From assembly GCF_026339955.1 (NCBI RefSeq), contig NZ_JAPEPW010000002.1, positions 1,116,001 to 1,180,000 on the forward strand: a DNA stretch of 64,000 nucleotides, written 5' to 3'. Made by a program: the position numbers and the translations under genes. This DNA comes from Streptomyces sp. NBC_01549 (GTDB lineage: Bacteria; Actinomycetota; Actinomycetes; Streptomycetales; Streptomycetaceae). The notes under the pieces were generated by a model. The model was given only the letters and a program-made list of their open reading frames with translations. It did no database searches and was not told the origin of the DNA. Numbering within the stretch: position 1 is the stretch's first letter; every line of letters begins with the position of its first letter. Of this stretch, positions 32,952 to 42,700 are shown one piece after another.

Positions 32952-33283
32952 CAAACCTCCTTGACTTCATTCCCAATTGGAAGCCCGCAGCCCGGGCTGC
33001 GTTGACTCGGGTCACGTCAGCACGCTCGGGCCGAGCAAGTGGAACCAGGTCCCCCGACTCGGCCAACATTAGCGGCTGCCGCAAGAGTACGGCCATGATC
33101 AACCAAAAAGTGACGTGGTGATACGTCGGATTCGCTGCCGTTTCGGTCAGGTTGCGCCCACGCGTCGAAGCCGTGCGGTCTCCATCGGTGATCTATTCGT
33201 GTCTTGACGGTGCGTTACTGGGCTCGATTGGATCGTCATCACGCCATGCCTTCCGGCCGTCGACCGCCCATGCAGAAGTCTGG
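32952..33283. promoter_or_regulatory. divergent promoter region of cvnA and the osmoprotectant binding protein
   Basis: A 332-bp AT-richer gap. On the plus strand TTGACG at 33204-33209 and TTGGAT at 33228-33233 (18-bp spacer) could be a vegetative-type promoter about 50 bp before the ATG at 33284. The minus side before cvnA includes AATTGG near 32985. The small open frames here have no coding character. Confidence 0.4.
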
Positions 33284-34240
33284 ATGACCAACGTGACCCA
33301 CGCCAGAAGCACCAAAACGACCGCAACGTACGCTGCATCCCTGCTGGTCGTGGCCGCGGCCGCCCTCACGGGCTGCGGCTCCTCCGACGACTCCGGCAGC
33401 AAGGACCCGCTGAAGGGCGACTCCGCCAAGGGCGGCACGGTCGTGGTCGGCTCCAACAACTTCCCCGAGAGCATCCTGCTCGCCGACATCTACGGCGAGG
33501 CCCTGAAGGCCAAGGGCGTCAAGGTCAGTTACAAGTTGAACATCGGTAGCCGCGAGACCACCTACGGGCTGATCAAGAACGGCACGATCACGGTCCTGCC
33601 CGAGTACAACGGCGCACTGCTGGCCTACCTGAACGCCAAGGCGGCCCCGACCACGGTCGAGGACACCAGCAAGGCCATCACGGCCGCGCTCGATTCCAAG
33701 CTGACCCTGCTCGAGCCCTCCAAGGCGGAGGACAAGGACGCGATCGCGGTCAACGAGGCGACCGCCAAGAAGTACAAGCTCACGACCTCGTCGACCATCG
33801 CCGACCTCGCCGACCTGGCCAAGGACGTGACCATCGGTGGATCGCCGGAGTTCCAGACGCGCAAGCAGGGGCTGCTGGGCCTCAAGTCCGAATACGGCCT
33901 TGAATTCAAGTCGTTCAAGGCGCTGGACGCGGGCGGTCCGCTCACCGTGGCGGCCCTGAAGGGCAACAACATTCAGGCCGCGGATCTTTTCACGACCGAC
34001 CCCGGAATCACCAAGAACAAGTTCGTGGTCCTTCAAGACCCGAAGAATCTCTTCGGCTTTGAGAATGTGACGCCGTTGGCCTACAAGAGCGGTCTCTCCT
34101 CCGCCGGAGTTTCCGCGCTCAACGCCGTATCGGCGAAGCTCGACACGGACACCCTGGTCAAGCTCAACGCCCAGGTGCAGAACGACAACAAGGACCCGCT
34201 GGACGTGGCCAAGACCTGGCTGTCGACCGCCGGACTGTAG
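33284..34240 (+). CDS. osmoprotectant ABC importer substrate-binding lipoprotein (OpuCC/OsmF-like)
   Basis: 318 residues from the ATG at 33284. A lipoprotein signal has a lysine/arginine start, a hydrophobic core and lipobox ALTGC (Cys near 31). The mature part has the OpuC/ProX-type signatures VVVGSNNFPESILLADIYGEALKAKG, IGSRETTYGLIKNGTI and LPEYNGALLAY; IQAADLFTTDPGI belongs to the second lobe. The family binds quaternary ammonium compounds in an aromatic cage. It should serve the ATPase and permeases at 26090-28601, although cvnABCD lies between them. It is a single-gene unit closed by a strong terminator. Confidence 0.9.
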   Translation: MTNVTHARSTKTTATYAASLLVVAAAALTGCGSSDDSGSKDPLKGDSAKGGTVVVGSNNFPESILLADIYGEALKAKGVKVSYKLNIGSRETTYGLIKNGTITVLPEYNGALLAYLNAKAAPTTVEDTSKAITAALDSKLTLLEPSKAEDKDAIAVNEATAKKYKLTTSSTIADLADLAKDVTIGGSPEFQTRKQGLLGLKSEYGLEFKSFKALDAGGPLTVAALKGNNIQAADLFTTDPGITKNKFVVLQDPKNLFGFENVTPLAYKSGLSSAGVSALNAVSAKLDTDTLVKLNAQVQNDNKDPLDVAKTWLSTAGL

Positions 34241-34248
34241 CTCTGACG

Positions 34249-34293
34249 GATGCGCAAAGGCCGGAGCGGGCGTCCGCTCCGGCCTTTGCGCAT
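34249..34293 (+). terminator. strong stem-loop terminator after the binding-protein gene
   Basis: A perfect stem of about 20 bp (GCGCAAAGGCCGGAGCGG with its complement) and a GCGT-like loop begins 9 bp after the stop codon. It is the most stable simple hairpin in this part of the window. Confidence 0.85.
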
Positions 34294-34704
34294 CCCTGAA
34301 GGCCGGGCGGCGCCCTGCGCGCGTCCCGGCCCGTCGCCGCGAGAACACCACCGCGCCGCGACCGCCCAGGCTCGCCCGCGTCCCGCACGCCGCCCGCTCC
34401 CCACCCCGGCCTTCACCGACGGAGACCTCTTCCACCGCACCGTCGAACCGGGCGGGGCCGCGATGTCCGCCTCCGGGCTCGCGCAGTGGGGCCCGCCGGC
34501 CACCCGCGACTTCCTCGGCGCCGCCCCCTCCCCGGCCCTGCTGCGGCAGGTCGTCGCGGCCCCGCGCGAGGAGAACGAACTCGACCCCGCGCGTCTCGCG
34601 GCGCTGCGGAAGGCGATGAGCACCTGACCCTCGCCTCTTGACCCGCGGCCCCCGCCGGCTGATCTCCTCATCAGTTCTGAAGGGGCCGCGGATAGGATGA
34701 CCCC
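34294..34704. other. gene-poor gap with a possible gene remnant
   Basis: About 410 bases without a confident gene. A plus-strand frame ending at 34626 closes with protein-like sequence (GDLFHRTVEPGGAAMSASG, then REENELDPARLAALRKAMST). It has no good start: the frame begins inside the preceding terminator. An internal ATG at 34463 would give only 54 codons. This may be the tail of a deleted gene or a small unknown protein. A TetR promoter is expected in the last 60 bases. Confidence 0.3.
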
Positions 34705-35355
34705 ATGCCCGATCAAGCCGCCGCCCAGCCCGCCAACCGCTTCGAACGCAGGCGCGCCCAGACCCGCCGCGCCCTGATCGCCGCCGCCCAGCGGATCCTG
34801 GCCGAGCAGGGCACGAGCGAGGTCAGCATCCAGCAGATCGCCGAGTGCGCCGACGTCGGGTTCGGCTCCTTCTACAACCACTTCCAGACGAAGGCGGAGC
34901 TCTTCGAGGCGGCGGTCGTCGACGCGCTGGAGGAGTACGGCAATCTGATCGACTCGATCACCGGCGACCTCGACGACCCGGCCGAGGTGTTCGCGGTGAG
35001 CGTCCGGCTGACCTTCCGGCTCGCCGACACGCACCCGGAACTCACCCGCGTCCTGCGCTACGGCGGCCTCCCCTACATCCACGCCGACTTCGGCCTGGGC
35101 CCCCGCGCCCTGCGGGACATCGAGGAGGGCAACGCCTCCGGCCGCTTCCAGGTGGACAGCCCCCTCGTCGCCCTCAGCGCCGTCGGCGGCTCCCTCCTCG
35201 GACTCCTCCAGCTGAAGTCGTCCGCCAGGTCCGAGCAGTCGGGCCCCGGCGCCGACGAGGAGATGGCCGAACTCATCCTGCGCATGCTGGGGCTGTCCCC
35301 CGAGGACGCCCACGAGGTCGCCCGTCGCCCGCTGCCGATCGCGACGCCCTCGTAG
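34705..35355 (+). CDS. TetR/AcrR-family transcriptional regulator
   Basis: 216 residues. The HTH at about 14-60 reads RRAQTRRALIAAAQRILAEQG, VSIQQIAECADVGFGSFYNHF and QTKAELFEAAV, the textbook TetR fold. The C-terminal ligand-binding domain (about 70-200) has no recognisable ligand clue. It converges on the alpha/beta hydrolase gene 14 bp away, so operon control of that gene is not obvious. Its own promoter should lie in the gene-poor gap upstream. Confidence 0.9.
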   Translation: MPDQAAAQPANRFERRRAQTRRALIAAAQRILAEQGTSEVSIQQIAECADVGFGSFYNHFQTKAELFEAAVVDALEEYGNLIDSITGDLDDPAEVFAVSVRLTFRLADTHPELTRVLRYGGLPYIHADFGLGPRALRDIEEGNASGRFQVDSPLVALSAVGGSLLGLLQLKSSARSEQSGPGADEEMAELILRMLGLSPEDAHEVARRPLPIATPS

Positions 35356-35368
35356 GGTCGCGAGCGTC

Positions 35369-36148
35369 TCAGGGGCGTTCGGTCAGGAACCGGTCGATGG
35401 TCGAGGTGAGTTCCTCGGGCTTCTCCACCGGGAGTTCGTGGCCGGCGTCCAGGATGCGCACCTCCGCGTCCGGGTACGCCTTCGCCATCCGCAGCATCTG
35501 GGAGACGGGCAGCTGGATGTCGTAGTAGCCGTGGATCATGAGGGTGGGGACACGGATCTCCCCGACCCGGTCGAGGACGTCGAAGGACCGCATCGCGCCG
35601 TAGCAGGTCATGACCACCTCCCGCGGTGTGGACGCGGAGGTCCGGATGTACTCCTTGATCTCCTCGCGCGGGTAGCCGGGGGCGAACGCCCGCTGGATGT
35701 TGGTGGCGACGAACAGCTTGAACGGCACCCGCGTGGACACCGCCATCAGCAGGCCCCTCCCCCGGCTGTACGTCATCCGGCTGATCGAGTTCACCAGGAC
35801 CATGCGCTCGATCCGGTCCGGGTGGCCCAGCGCCAGGGTCTGCGCGATCATCCCGCCCATCGAGTGGCCGACGGGGACGAACCGGTCGACCTTCAGGTGG
35901 TCGAGGACGGCGAGGACGTCCCCGGCCAGCTCCCCGATGCTCCGCCGTCCCGACCCGCCGCTCTCGCCGTGTCCGCGCAGATCGACACGTATGACCCGCC
36001 GTGTGGCGGAGAAGTGCGCCAGCTGGTGGTCCCAGCGGTGCCGGTTGGCGGTCCAGCCGTGGATGAACACCAGGGGCGCGCCCGCACCGTCGTGGGGGCC
36101 CTCGTCGTCGTACGTCAGTGTGGCGCCGTCGACTTCGAGCTGCGGCAT
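35369..36148 (-). CDS. alpha/beta-fold hydrolase
   Basis: 259 residues. A complete alpha/beta hydrolase: oxyanion motif PLVFIHGWTANRHRWD, DLRGHGESGG, nucleophile elbow VPVGHSMGGMIAQ, an Asp in TLMIHGYYDIQLPVS and the catalytic His in ILDAGHELPVEKPEEL. It resembles 3-oxoadipate enol-lactonase/esterase-type members, but the substrate cannot be inferred. It lies 64 bp downstream of the hydrolase that ends the PKS locus, on the same strand, and may be its last cistron. Confidence 0.87.
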   Translation of the reverse strand: MPQLEVDGATLTYDDEGPHDGAGAPLVFIHGWTANRHRWDHQLAHFSATRRVIRVDLRGHGESGGSGRRSIGELAGDVLAVLDHLKVDRFVPVGHSMGGMIAQTLALGHPDRIERMVLVNSISRMTYSRGRGLLMAVSTRVPFKLFVATNIQRAFAPGYPREEIKEYIRTSASTPREVVMTCYGAMRSFDVLDRVGEIRVPTLMIHGYYDIQLPVSQMLRMAKAYPDAEVRILDAGHELPVEKPEELTSTIDRFLTERP

Positions 36149-36212
36149 GGGTGGCCTCCTGCGGTGCGGTCCGGTTACTGACGGGTACGGTAACCGGCCG
36201 CCCCGGCCGCCG

Positions 36213-37349
36213 TCACCGTCGTTCGCCGAGGAATTCGAGGATGTGCCCGAACACGTCGAGGGCGGCGCCCCGGCCGAGGAACGTGTCCAGATGGCCGTAG
36301 CCGGGAATCTCGGTGTAGGTGACGTCCAACTGCGGCTGTCTGCGGGCGAGTACGTCGTGGCAGAGCTTCTGGGAGTCGAGCCACAGGCCGTTCTCGCTGC
36401 CGGCGAGCAGCAGGACGGGGGTGTCGATACGGGCCGCCGCGTCGAGCGCGTTCTGCGGCAGCGCCCGGTAGCGATGGTCGCCGTCGTGCCAGCGCACCAC
36501 GGTGCGGGCCAGCTCGATGCGGCGCAGATGCGGCAGGATCCACAGCGGGGCGGGGCCGAGCAGTTCGGCGAGCCGGTGGTGGGTGGCCTCGGACAGGTGC
36601 TCGTGCACGAACAGCGAGGCGCCCGTCCCCCACGCCGAGTTGTGCAGGATCTGACAGGTCGGATCCGGGCAGCTCGCCCCGCGGGAGGCGAGGGCGAACA
36701 GCGGGGTGTACTTCGACCACAGGCCGGCCTTGCGGATGTCGACCGGTATGTGATCGAGACGGGACCTGAGCAGCTCCCCCGCCAGCGACATCCGCAGCGA
36801 GGTGCGGCCCGCGAGCTTCGGCGTCAGGAACACGCCCTGGGACACCACGCCCGCGAGGCCCGGGACCAGCCCCGCCGTCATGCTGAGCGACAGTGTGAGG
36901 GAGCCGACGCAGTGGGCGACCACGAACAGCGACCGGTCGCCGATGCGGCCGCGGACGTGGGCGACGGCCGCGGGGATGTCGTACAGGGCGACGTCGTCGT
37001 ACGTGTACTTCTGGCCGGTCTCGTTGTACGGCAGCCGGCAGCTGCCCCGCCAGTCGAGCAGCCAGGGCTCGTAGCCGTCGTCGAGCAGGACGTCGACCAG
37101 GTTGCGGGTCTCGGGCAGCAGGAACATGTCGGCGGACGCGGTGTGCCCGTGCAGGAGCAGCACGGCGGGGCGGTCCGTGTCGCCGCTGTCGACGCGGGTC
37201 AGACCGAGGCGTACGCCGTCGTCGGCACGGAAGGGGATCTCCTCGACCCGCGCCGGGTCGAGGCGGTGGTGGAGGGGGCGCAGGGCCGTGGTGCTCCTGA
37301 CCCTGCGGAGCGTCGGCCTGGTACGGGAGTCGGTGGTCCGGAGGATCAT
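36213..37349 (-). CDS. alpha/beta hydrolase coupled to the thioester reductase gene
   Basis: 378 residues from the ATG overlapping the reductase stop by 4 bp. Motifs: AVLLLHGHTASADMFLL (oxyanion loop), PWLLDWRGSCRLPYN, nucleophile elbow VVAHCVGSLTLSLSM, where the central residue is Cys instead of Ser, a late Asp region VLLLAGSENGLW, and catalytic His in IPGYGHLDTFLG. The CVGS elbow resembles PHA-synthase-type or Cys-hydrolase members. It also resembles the hydrolase domain fused to GMC oxidoreductases in actinobacteria. By coupling it should process the product of the PKS/reductase line, for example by transferring or hydrolysing an acyl group. Confidence 0.85.
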   Translation of the reverse strand: MILRTTDSRTRPTLRRVRSTTALRPLHHRLDPARVEEIPFRADDGVRLGLTRVDSGDTDRPAVLLLHGHTASADMFLLPETRNLVDVLLDDGYEPWLLDWRGSCRLPYNETGQKYTYDDVALYDIPAAVAHVRGRIGDRSLFVVAHCVGSLTLSLSMTAGLVPGLAGVVSQGVFLTPKLAGRTSLRMSLAGELLRSRLDHIPVDIRKAGLWSKYTPLFALASRGASCPDPTCQILHNSAWGTGASLFVHEHLSEATHHRLAELLGPAPLWILPHLRRIELARTVVRWHDGDHRYRALPQNALDAAARIDTPVLLLAGSENGLWLDSQKLCHDVLARRQPQLDVTYTEIPGYGHLDTFLGRGAALDVFGHILEFLGERR

Positions 37350-39706
37350 CGGTGCTGCTCCGAGGGGGTCGGGGTGCGGCGCAGGTCGAGGAGGTCGGCG
37401 GCGGCCCGGGCGAACGGGCCGAGCAGACCGCGGCCCATCTCCAGGCCGAACCAGGCGAGCCAGGTCAGCTTGGCGGCCCGCTTCTCCTGGCTGGTCAGGC
37501 GCGGGTCGACCTTGATGCCGTCGATCTGGTCGCGCAGGTAGCTGTCGGCGGGCACGACGAGCTCGCCCGCCAGGGCCGCCGGTGCGCCCTCGTGGCCGAT
37601 CTCGACGGTGAGTGCCCGGGTCTGGCGCCACACGTCTCGGCGGGCCCGGGCGTACTTGTGGCCCTCCAGCCACCAGCGACCACCATCCGCGTCACGCAAC
37701 GTCAGGCGGTAGCTGAGGAGCCGGTGGCGCATACCGTGCCGCTGCGGGATGCCCTCCTCGGGCCGGATCCAGACGTCGCCGCGCTCGACGACCAGCGGTT
37801 CGGGATGCACCGCCGCGCACGCCAACTCGCCGGTGACATCGACCCGGCGCTCCTTCACCAGCTGGTACATGCTCGCGAGGGAGAGGGTGAGCGCCATCGA
37901 GCAGGGGGTGTCGGCGGGGGCTCCGACGGGGCCGACACCGCCTTCGGTCGTCTCGGAGAACCACAGGTAGGGCTGGTCGTCCCGGTGCGGCAACCGGGCC
38001 AGGCCGTCCTCGGCGAGCCGCTCGAACGTCCTCAGCTGGGCCTGGGCGTCGTAGCGGGCGGCGGGCCGCAGCCCGAGCGCCTCGACGAGCGCGGCGGTGC
38101 GCTCGGCGGCGGCCGCCGGACCCTTCAGGGTCGCCTCGCAGAGTTTGAGCGCGGTCGGGCTCTGCAACACCCGTGCGAGAAAGGCAAGTTCGGGCACCGG
38201 TTCGGCATCCAGCCGGGCCAGGGCATGCGTCCGCCACTCGTCCCAGTCCTGTACGCGTACGTGCATCCCGCCGAGGGCCATGTCCCGCACGACGTCGTCG
38301 AGGGTGTGGGGAACGCCGGTCAGGTTGTAGTCGTAGCCCCACGCGTCGGGTTCGCAGATGACGGCGACCGCGACCCGGCTCACCCAGTCCACCGGGGCCG
38401 CGTTGAGGTGGTTGAACGCGGGGACCGTGCGGAAGCGGCCGAAGGCCGAGATGAGGCCACTGCTGAGGTCCTGCGGGTTGTAGGCGCCGGTCCTGGTGTG
38501 GCCGCCGATGCCGCCGGGGCGCAGGGCCGTGACGATCAGGCCGTGGTCGCGGGCCCGTCGCAGGGCGACCTCGGCCGCCCACTTGGTCTGGTCGTAGCCC
38601 GCGACAAGGCGGTCGACGTGGGCGAGCGGGTCGTCCTCACCCATCGCGGTGATGCCGACCTCGTTGAAGACCGCGATGGAGGAGATGTGGTGCAGCGGCT
38701 TCGGCCGGCCGGTCGCCGCGAGCTCGGCGAGGGTGAGGGAGCCGATGACGTTGCTCTGCCGCAACGACTGGTAGCCGCGCAGGAAGTCCACGGCGGCCGC
38801 CACGCCGACGACGCTGTCCAGCTCGTGGGTGAGCGTGGTCCAGAGTTCGTCGGACAGGCCCAGGTGCGGGCGCCGGATGTCGCCGGGAAGCACGGTCACC
38901 CGGCGGCGGACCTCGGACGACCAGGGCAGCTCATAGCTCTTGAGCGCCTCGCCGAGCCGCGCGACGGCCGCCTCCTCGTCGGCGGCACGGACCAGGCAGT
39001 AGACGTGGGCGTCGCTGTGCCGCAGCAGGTCGAGGAGCATATGGCTGCCGAGGAAGCCGGTGGCGCCGGTCAGCAGGATCCGGCGGGGCGGCACCGGCTC
39101 GGGGTCGTCGGTCCAGGGCAGCCGGTCGGCGAGCGCCAGGTCGGCCAGGATCTGGTCGAGGTCCTCGGGCCGGGCCGTGGAGTACGGGGCGGGGGTGACG
39201 GGGGTGCGGGAGACCGGGGCGGGAAGAACGCCGGGTGCGGGCGCCGGCCGGGTGCCCGCGATCGACAGCCAGCGGTGGGCGAGGCTGGTGGGCCGGGCGT
39301 CGGCGAAGACGTCGTCGAGGGCGATCTCGATGCCCAGCTCGTCCTCCAGCGTCGCGACGAGCTCCACGGCGCCCACCGAGGTGCCCCCGGCGTCGAAGAA
39401 GTCGGCGTCGGGCGCCAGGTGCCCCTCGGGAAGGTGGCGGCCCGCCGCGGCGGCGATAGCGGCGGCCAGACCCTCCACGTGCGGACCCACGTTCAGGCCC
39501 ACGTGCGGGACCACGTCCAGGACCACGTCCGGGACCACCGCCGCCGGAGTGGCCACGTCGGTACCGTGCGGCGTCGACGCCGTGGCCGTCCTCACCTTCG
39601 CCAGCAGGGCGTCCACGCTCAGCCCGCCGCCGTCACCCCGCTCGATCGTCTCAGCCGTCGCCCGCTGTCCGGCGTATGTCGGCGCGCCCTCGTTCACTTC
39701 ACGCAT
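37346..39706 (-). CDS. carrier protein - thioester reductase - C-terminal lipocalin-like domain
   Basis: 786 residues. A carrier domain at about 75-150 has FFDAGGTSVGAVEL with phosphopantetheine Ser110, in peptidyl-carrier style (GGxS). A thioester reductase (short-chain dehydrogenase, R domain) at about 205-560 has NAD(P) motif LLTGATGFLGSHML, HHISSIAVF and catalytic Tyr371 in YDQTKWAAE. A C-terminal ~190-residue domain (WWLEGHKYARARRDVWRQTRALTVEI) is unusual for reductases. R domains release thioesters as aldehydes or alcohols. It lies 78 bp after the PKS and overlaps the hydrolase. It would accept the chain from the C-FkbH end of the PKS and release it. Confidence 0.92.
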   Translation of the reverse strand: MREVNEGAPTYAGQRATAETIERGDGGGLSVDALLAKVRTATASTPHGTDVATPAAVVPDVVLDVVPHVGLNVGPHVEGLAAAIAAAAGRHLPEGHLAPDADFFDAGGTSVGAVELVATLEDELGIEIALDDVFADARPTSLAHRWLSIAGTRPAPAPGVLPAPVSRTPVTPAPYSTARPEDLDQILADLALADRLPWTDDPEPVPPRRILLTGATGFLGSHMLLDLLRHSDAHVYCLVRAADEEAAVARLGEALKSYELPWSSEVRRRVTVLPGDIRRPHLGLSDELWTTLTHELDSVVGVAAAVDFLRGYQSLRQSNVIGSLTLAELAATGRPKPLHHISSIAVFNEVGITAMGEDDPLAHVDRLVAGYDQTKWAAEVALRRARDHGLIVTALRPGGIGGHTRTGAYNPQDLSSGLISAFGRFRTVPAFNHLNAAPVDWVSRVAVAVICEPDAWGYDYNLTGVPHTLDDVVRDMALGGMHVRVQDWDEWRTHALARLDAEPVPELAFLARVLQSPTALKLCEATLKGPAAAAERTAALVEALGLRPAARYDAQAQLRTFERLAEDGLARLPHRDDQPYLWFSETTEGGVGPVGAPADTPCSMALTLSLASMYQLVKERRVDVTGELACAAVHPEPLVVERGDVWIRPEEGIPQRHGMRHRLLSYRLTLRDADGGRWWLEGHKYARARRDVWRQTRALTVEIGHEGAPAALAGELVVPADSYLRDQIDGIKVDPRLTSQEKRAAKLTWLAWFGLEMGRGLLGPFARAAADLLDLRRTPTPSEQHR

Positions 39707-39784
39707 GAGAACCCTTCACCCCGTGACTTGTCCCTTCGCTCACTGCCACCACTGCCACCGCCTTCACCCGTCGGCGCCGCCGGT

Positions 39785-42700
39785 TCACCCCCGCCGCCAG
39801 GACCGGAAGGCCCGCAGGTGCTCCGGCGTGACCACGGTCTCCAGGCGCTCGTCGTCCTGGTCACCGCCACCGAGGGCGGCGAGCAGGCGGCGGGCCGGTA
39901 CGTTGCGCGGGGTGCGCTCCGCGGTCAACCGGACCTTGGCGCAGCCCAGTTCCTCGGCGCGGTTGGCCAGCCACCGCAACAGGCGTTCCTCGACTCCCCG
40001 GCCGAGCGCCCGGCAGCTCATCAGCCAGGCCGGTACGTCGAGTTGGTCACCGTCCGCACGCAGTGCGAGCAGTCCGATCTGGCCGTAGTCACCGAACCGG
40101 TCCCGGGCCGCGGCCGTCCACACCTCGCCGCGCTCCCGCCACCGTGCGAGATCGGCGCCGTCGGCGGACCGGGCGCGCAGGGTGAACTGGTTGGTGCGGC
40201 GGACGAGTTGCTCGGCCCGCTCGACGTCGGCCTCGGACAGGGCCCGGATGTCGACCTCGAGTTCCAATCGCGCGAGGAACTCCTCGAATCCGGCCTGCGC
40301 GCGCACGGCGTCCCGGTCCCGCTCCTGTTCGTAGAACCGCGCCCGCAGCGCGTCCTCGGCCGTCGCCGCGGCCGGCACGAGCGGCCACAACCGGCCCAGG
40401 AAGTCCCGCAGTACGGACGACGGCGGGCAGGTCACCGACAGCACCTCCGGCAGCGCGGACCGCACTCCGGCGATCTCGACGGGGTTGTCGTCGAGGAACA
40501 GGAAGCTGTCCGGGCCGAGGCCGAGTTCCCGGGCCGCCTCGGCGAGCCGGCCGGACTTCGGGCCCCAGGTCGCGGAGAGCACGCTGAAGTGTTCCGCCTT
40601 GAGCAGGCTGTCCGGGCGGTCCAGGACGGCCCGTACCGTGTCCTCGTCGTTGTTGCTGACCAGCGCCAGCAGCACGCCCGCCGCACGCCACTGAAGGAGC
40701 CGGCGCGCGAGCAGGGCACGCGGGCCGGTCAGGTCCACTGCCTCCGGGCCGATCTCCCCGGCCACTCCACCCCACAGTGTCTCGTCGCCGTCCACCGCGA
40801 TCACCTTGGGCACGGGACGCCGTACCGCACGTACGACATCGGCGAGGCACAGCGCCACCGCCGCCTGGAAGCGCGGGGTGAAGGGGAGGTGCGCGATCCG
40901 CTCGGTCCGCTCGTCGAAGCGTTCCTCGACGGCGTGGCACCGGGTCCAGTCGTCGGGGCGGAGCACCGCGATGCCGGGCACCTCGGCCACTTCGTCGGCG
41001 ATCTCCCGCTCCCACCGCGCGAAGCGGTCCTGCGCGTGCGCGGACGGCGGGAAGCCGACGATCAGCGGTTTGCGGGTCCGTTCGGACAGGGCCCGCAGCG
41101 CGGCCGGGTACGCGGTGCGCAACTCGGCGAGCAGCGCGTCGTCCACCGGGCCGAACCGTTCCAGATCCGCCGCCCGCAGCAGCACCACGCCCACCGCCGC
41201 GGTGGGGTCGGCGAAGACGCCGGAGGGGTCGCGCAGGCCGGCCAGCACCTGGTGGTACGGAGCTTCCGCGACCGTCAGACCGCCGTCCCGCGCGCCCTCC
41301 TCGACCGCCGCCTCGCACAGCAGGGCCAGATCGCCGAGGGCGAAGGTGGCGGCGAGGGCGAGCGAACCGCGCGAAGAGGGGCGGGTGTCCTCGGTCGACG
41401 CCGGGGTCACCTCGACCGCCACCGTCGGATCCTCCGCCGCCTCCGCGAGCAGTCGCAGGAACTCCTCCCCCAGTTCGAGAGAGGTCGTCGCGTCGAGGAT
41501 GTCGAGGTTGTGGTCGAGCCGGATCCGGCCCGCGTCGGGCGTCATGGTGACCATCAGGTCGAGGTCGGAGTAGCCCGTCCCGGCGGGCAGCACCTCCAGG
41601 TGGGCGAGGCGGCCCGCCGAGGAGCGTACGTAGTTGAAGTACACCTCCACGAGCGGCGCGTTCGCCCTGTGCAGGCCCTCTTTGGCGAGGGTCGCCAGCA
41701 CGTCCGAGAACATGGTGCCCTTCGCCAGGACGCGGTGGAGGCGGCCGTCGGTGCGGCGCAGTATCTGCTCGATCCGTTCGCCCGCCCCGACTTCGGCCGG
41801 GAACGGCACCGGCACTCCGAAGAAGCCCACGGCGTCGTACGCGTCGACGTGGATGCGGGTGTCCACGGGCACGGCGAGGACGAAACGCTCCTTCTGCCGC
41901 ATCCTGGCCAGCAGCACGGTCAGGGTGCCGAGGCAGAAGGCGGCGGGTGTGATCGCGAGCCCGCTCGCCGCGGCCGAGACCCGTTGCATGAGCCCGTCGG
42001 GGATCGTCACGCTCACGGTGCCGGCTCGGTACGAGTGCGTCGCCGGGCGGGGCCGGGCGAGCGTCAGATCGAGCCGGGCACTGCCCCGGAAGGCCTCGCG
42101 CCATGCGGCCGCGTCCTCGTCGGGGGTGTCGTCCGTCTGTTGCGCCTCGATCAGGAGGTCGATGTCCCGGTTGGTGACGGCGTCGCCGAGCGGGGTGCCG
42201 GACAGTTCGGCGTCGAGCTCCCCCGCCACGAGCAGCAGCGACTGCAGATCGCTCACCGCGTGGTGCGCGCCGAACGCCAGGACCTGGCCCCGGGCACCGG
42301 CATCGAGCAGCTCGAACCGCCACAGCGGAGGGTTCTCCAGGTCGAACCGCGGTTCCAGCAGCCGGCGCAGCCGGTCGGCCGCGTCGGGTTCGCCTTCGGC
42401 GGCCACGTCCGTCCACCGCAGCAACGGTCGTGCCGGCTCCCGGTCCACCCGCAACTGCCGCCCGGATCCGCCGCCGGCGCCGGACACGATCGCGGTACGC
42501 AGCGCGGCGTGCCGTCCGGCGAGGCGGGTGAGGATGTCGGTGAGCGCCTCGCGGGTGGTCGGTGTGGTGAGCCGGACGGCCAGGCCGACGGCGTGGGCCC
42601 CGTCCGGCATGCCCGGCTGGGCGCTGCGCAACAGCCGTACGACATCGCGGGTCACGGGTCGCGGTTCGCTCTCGGGCACCTCGACGGTGGCCTCCGGCCG

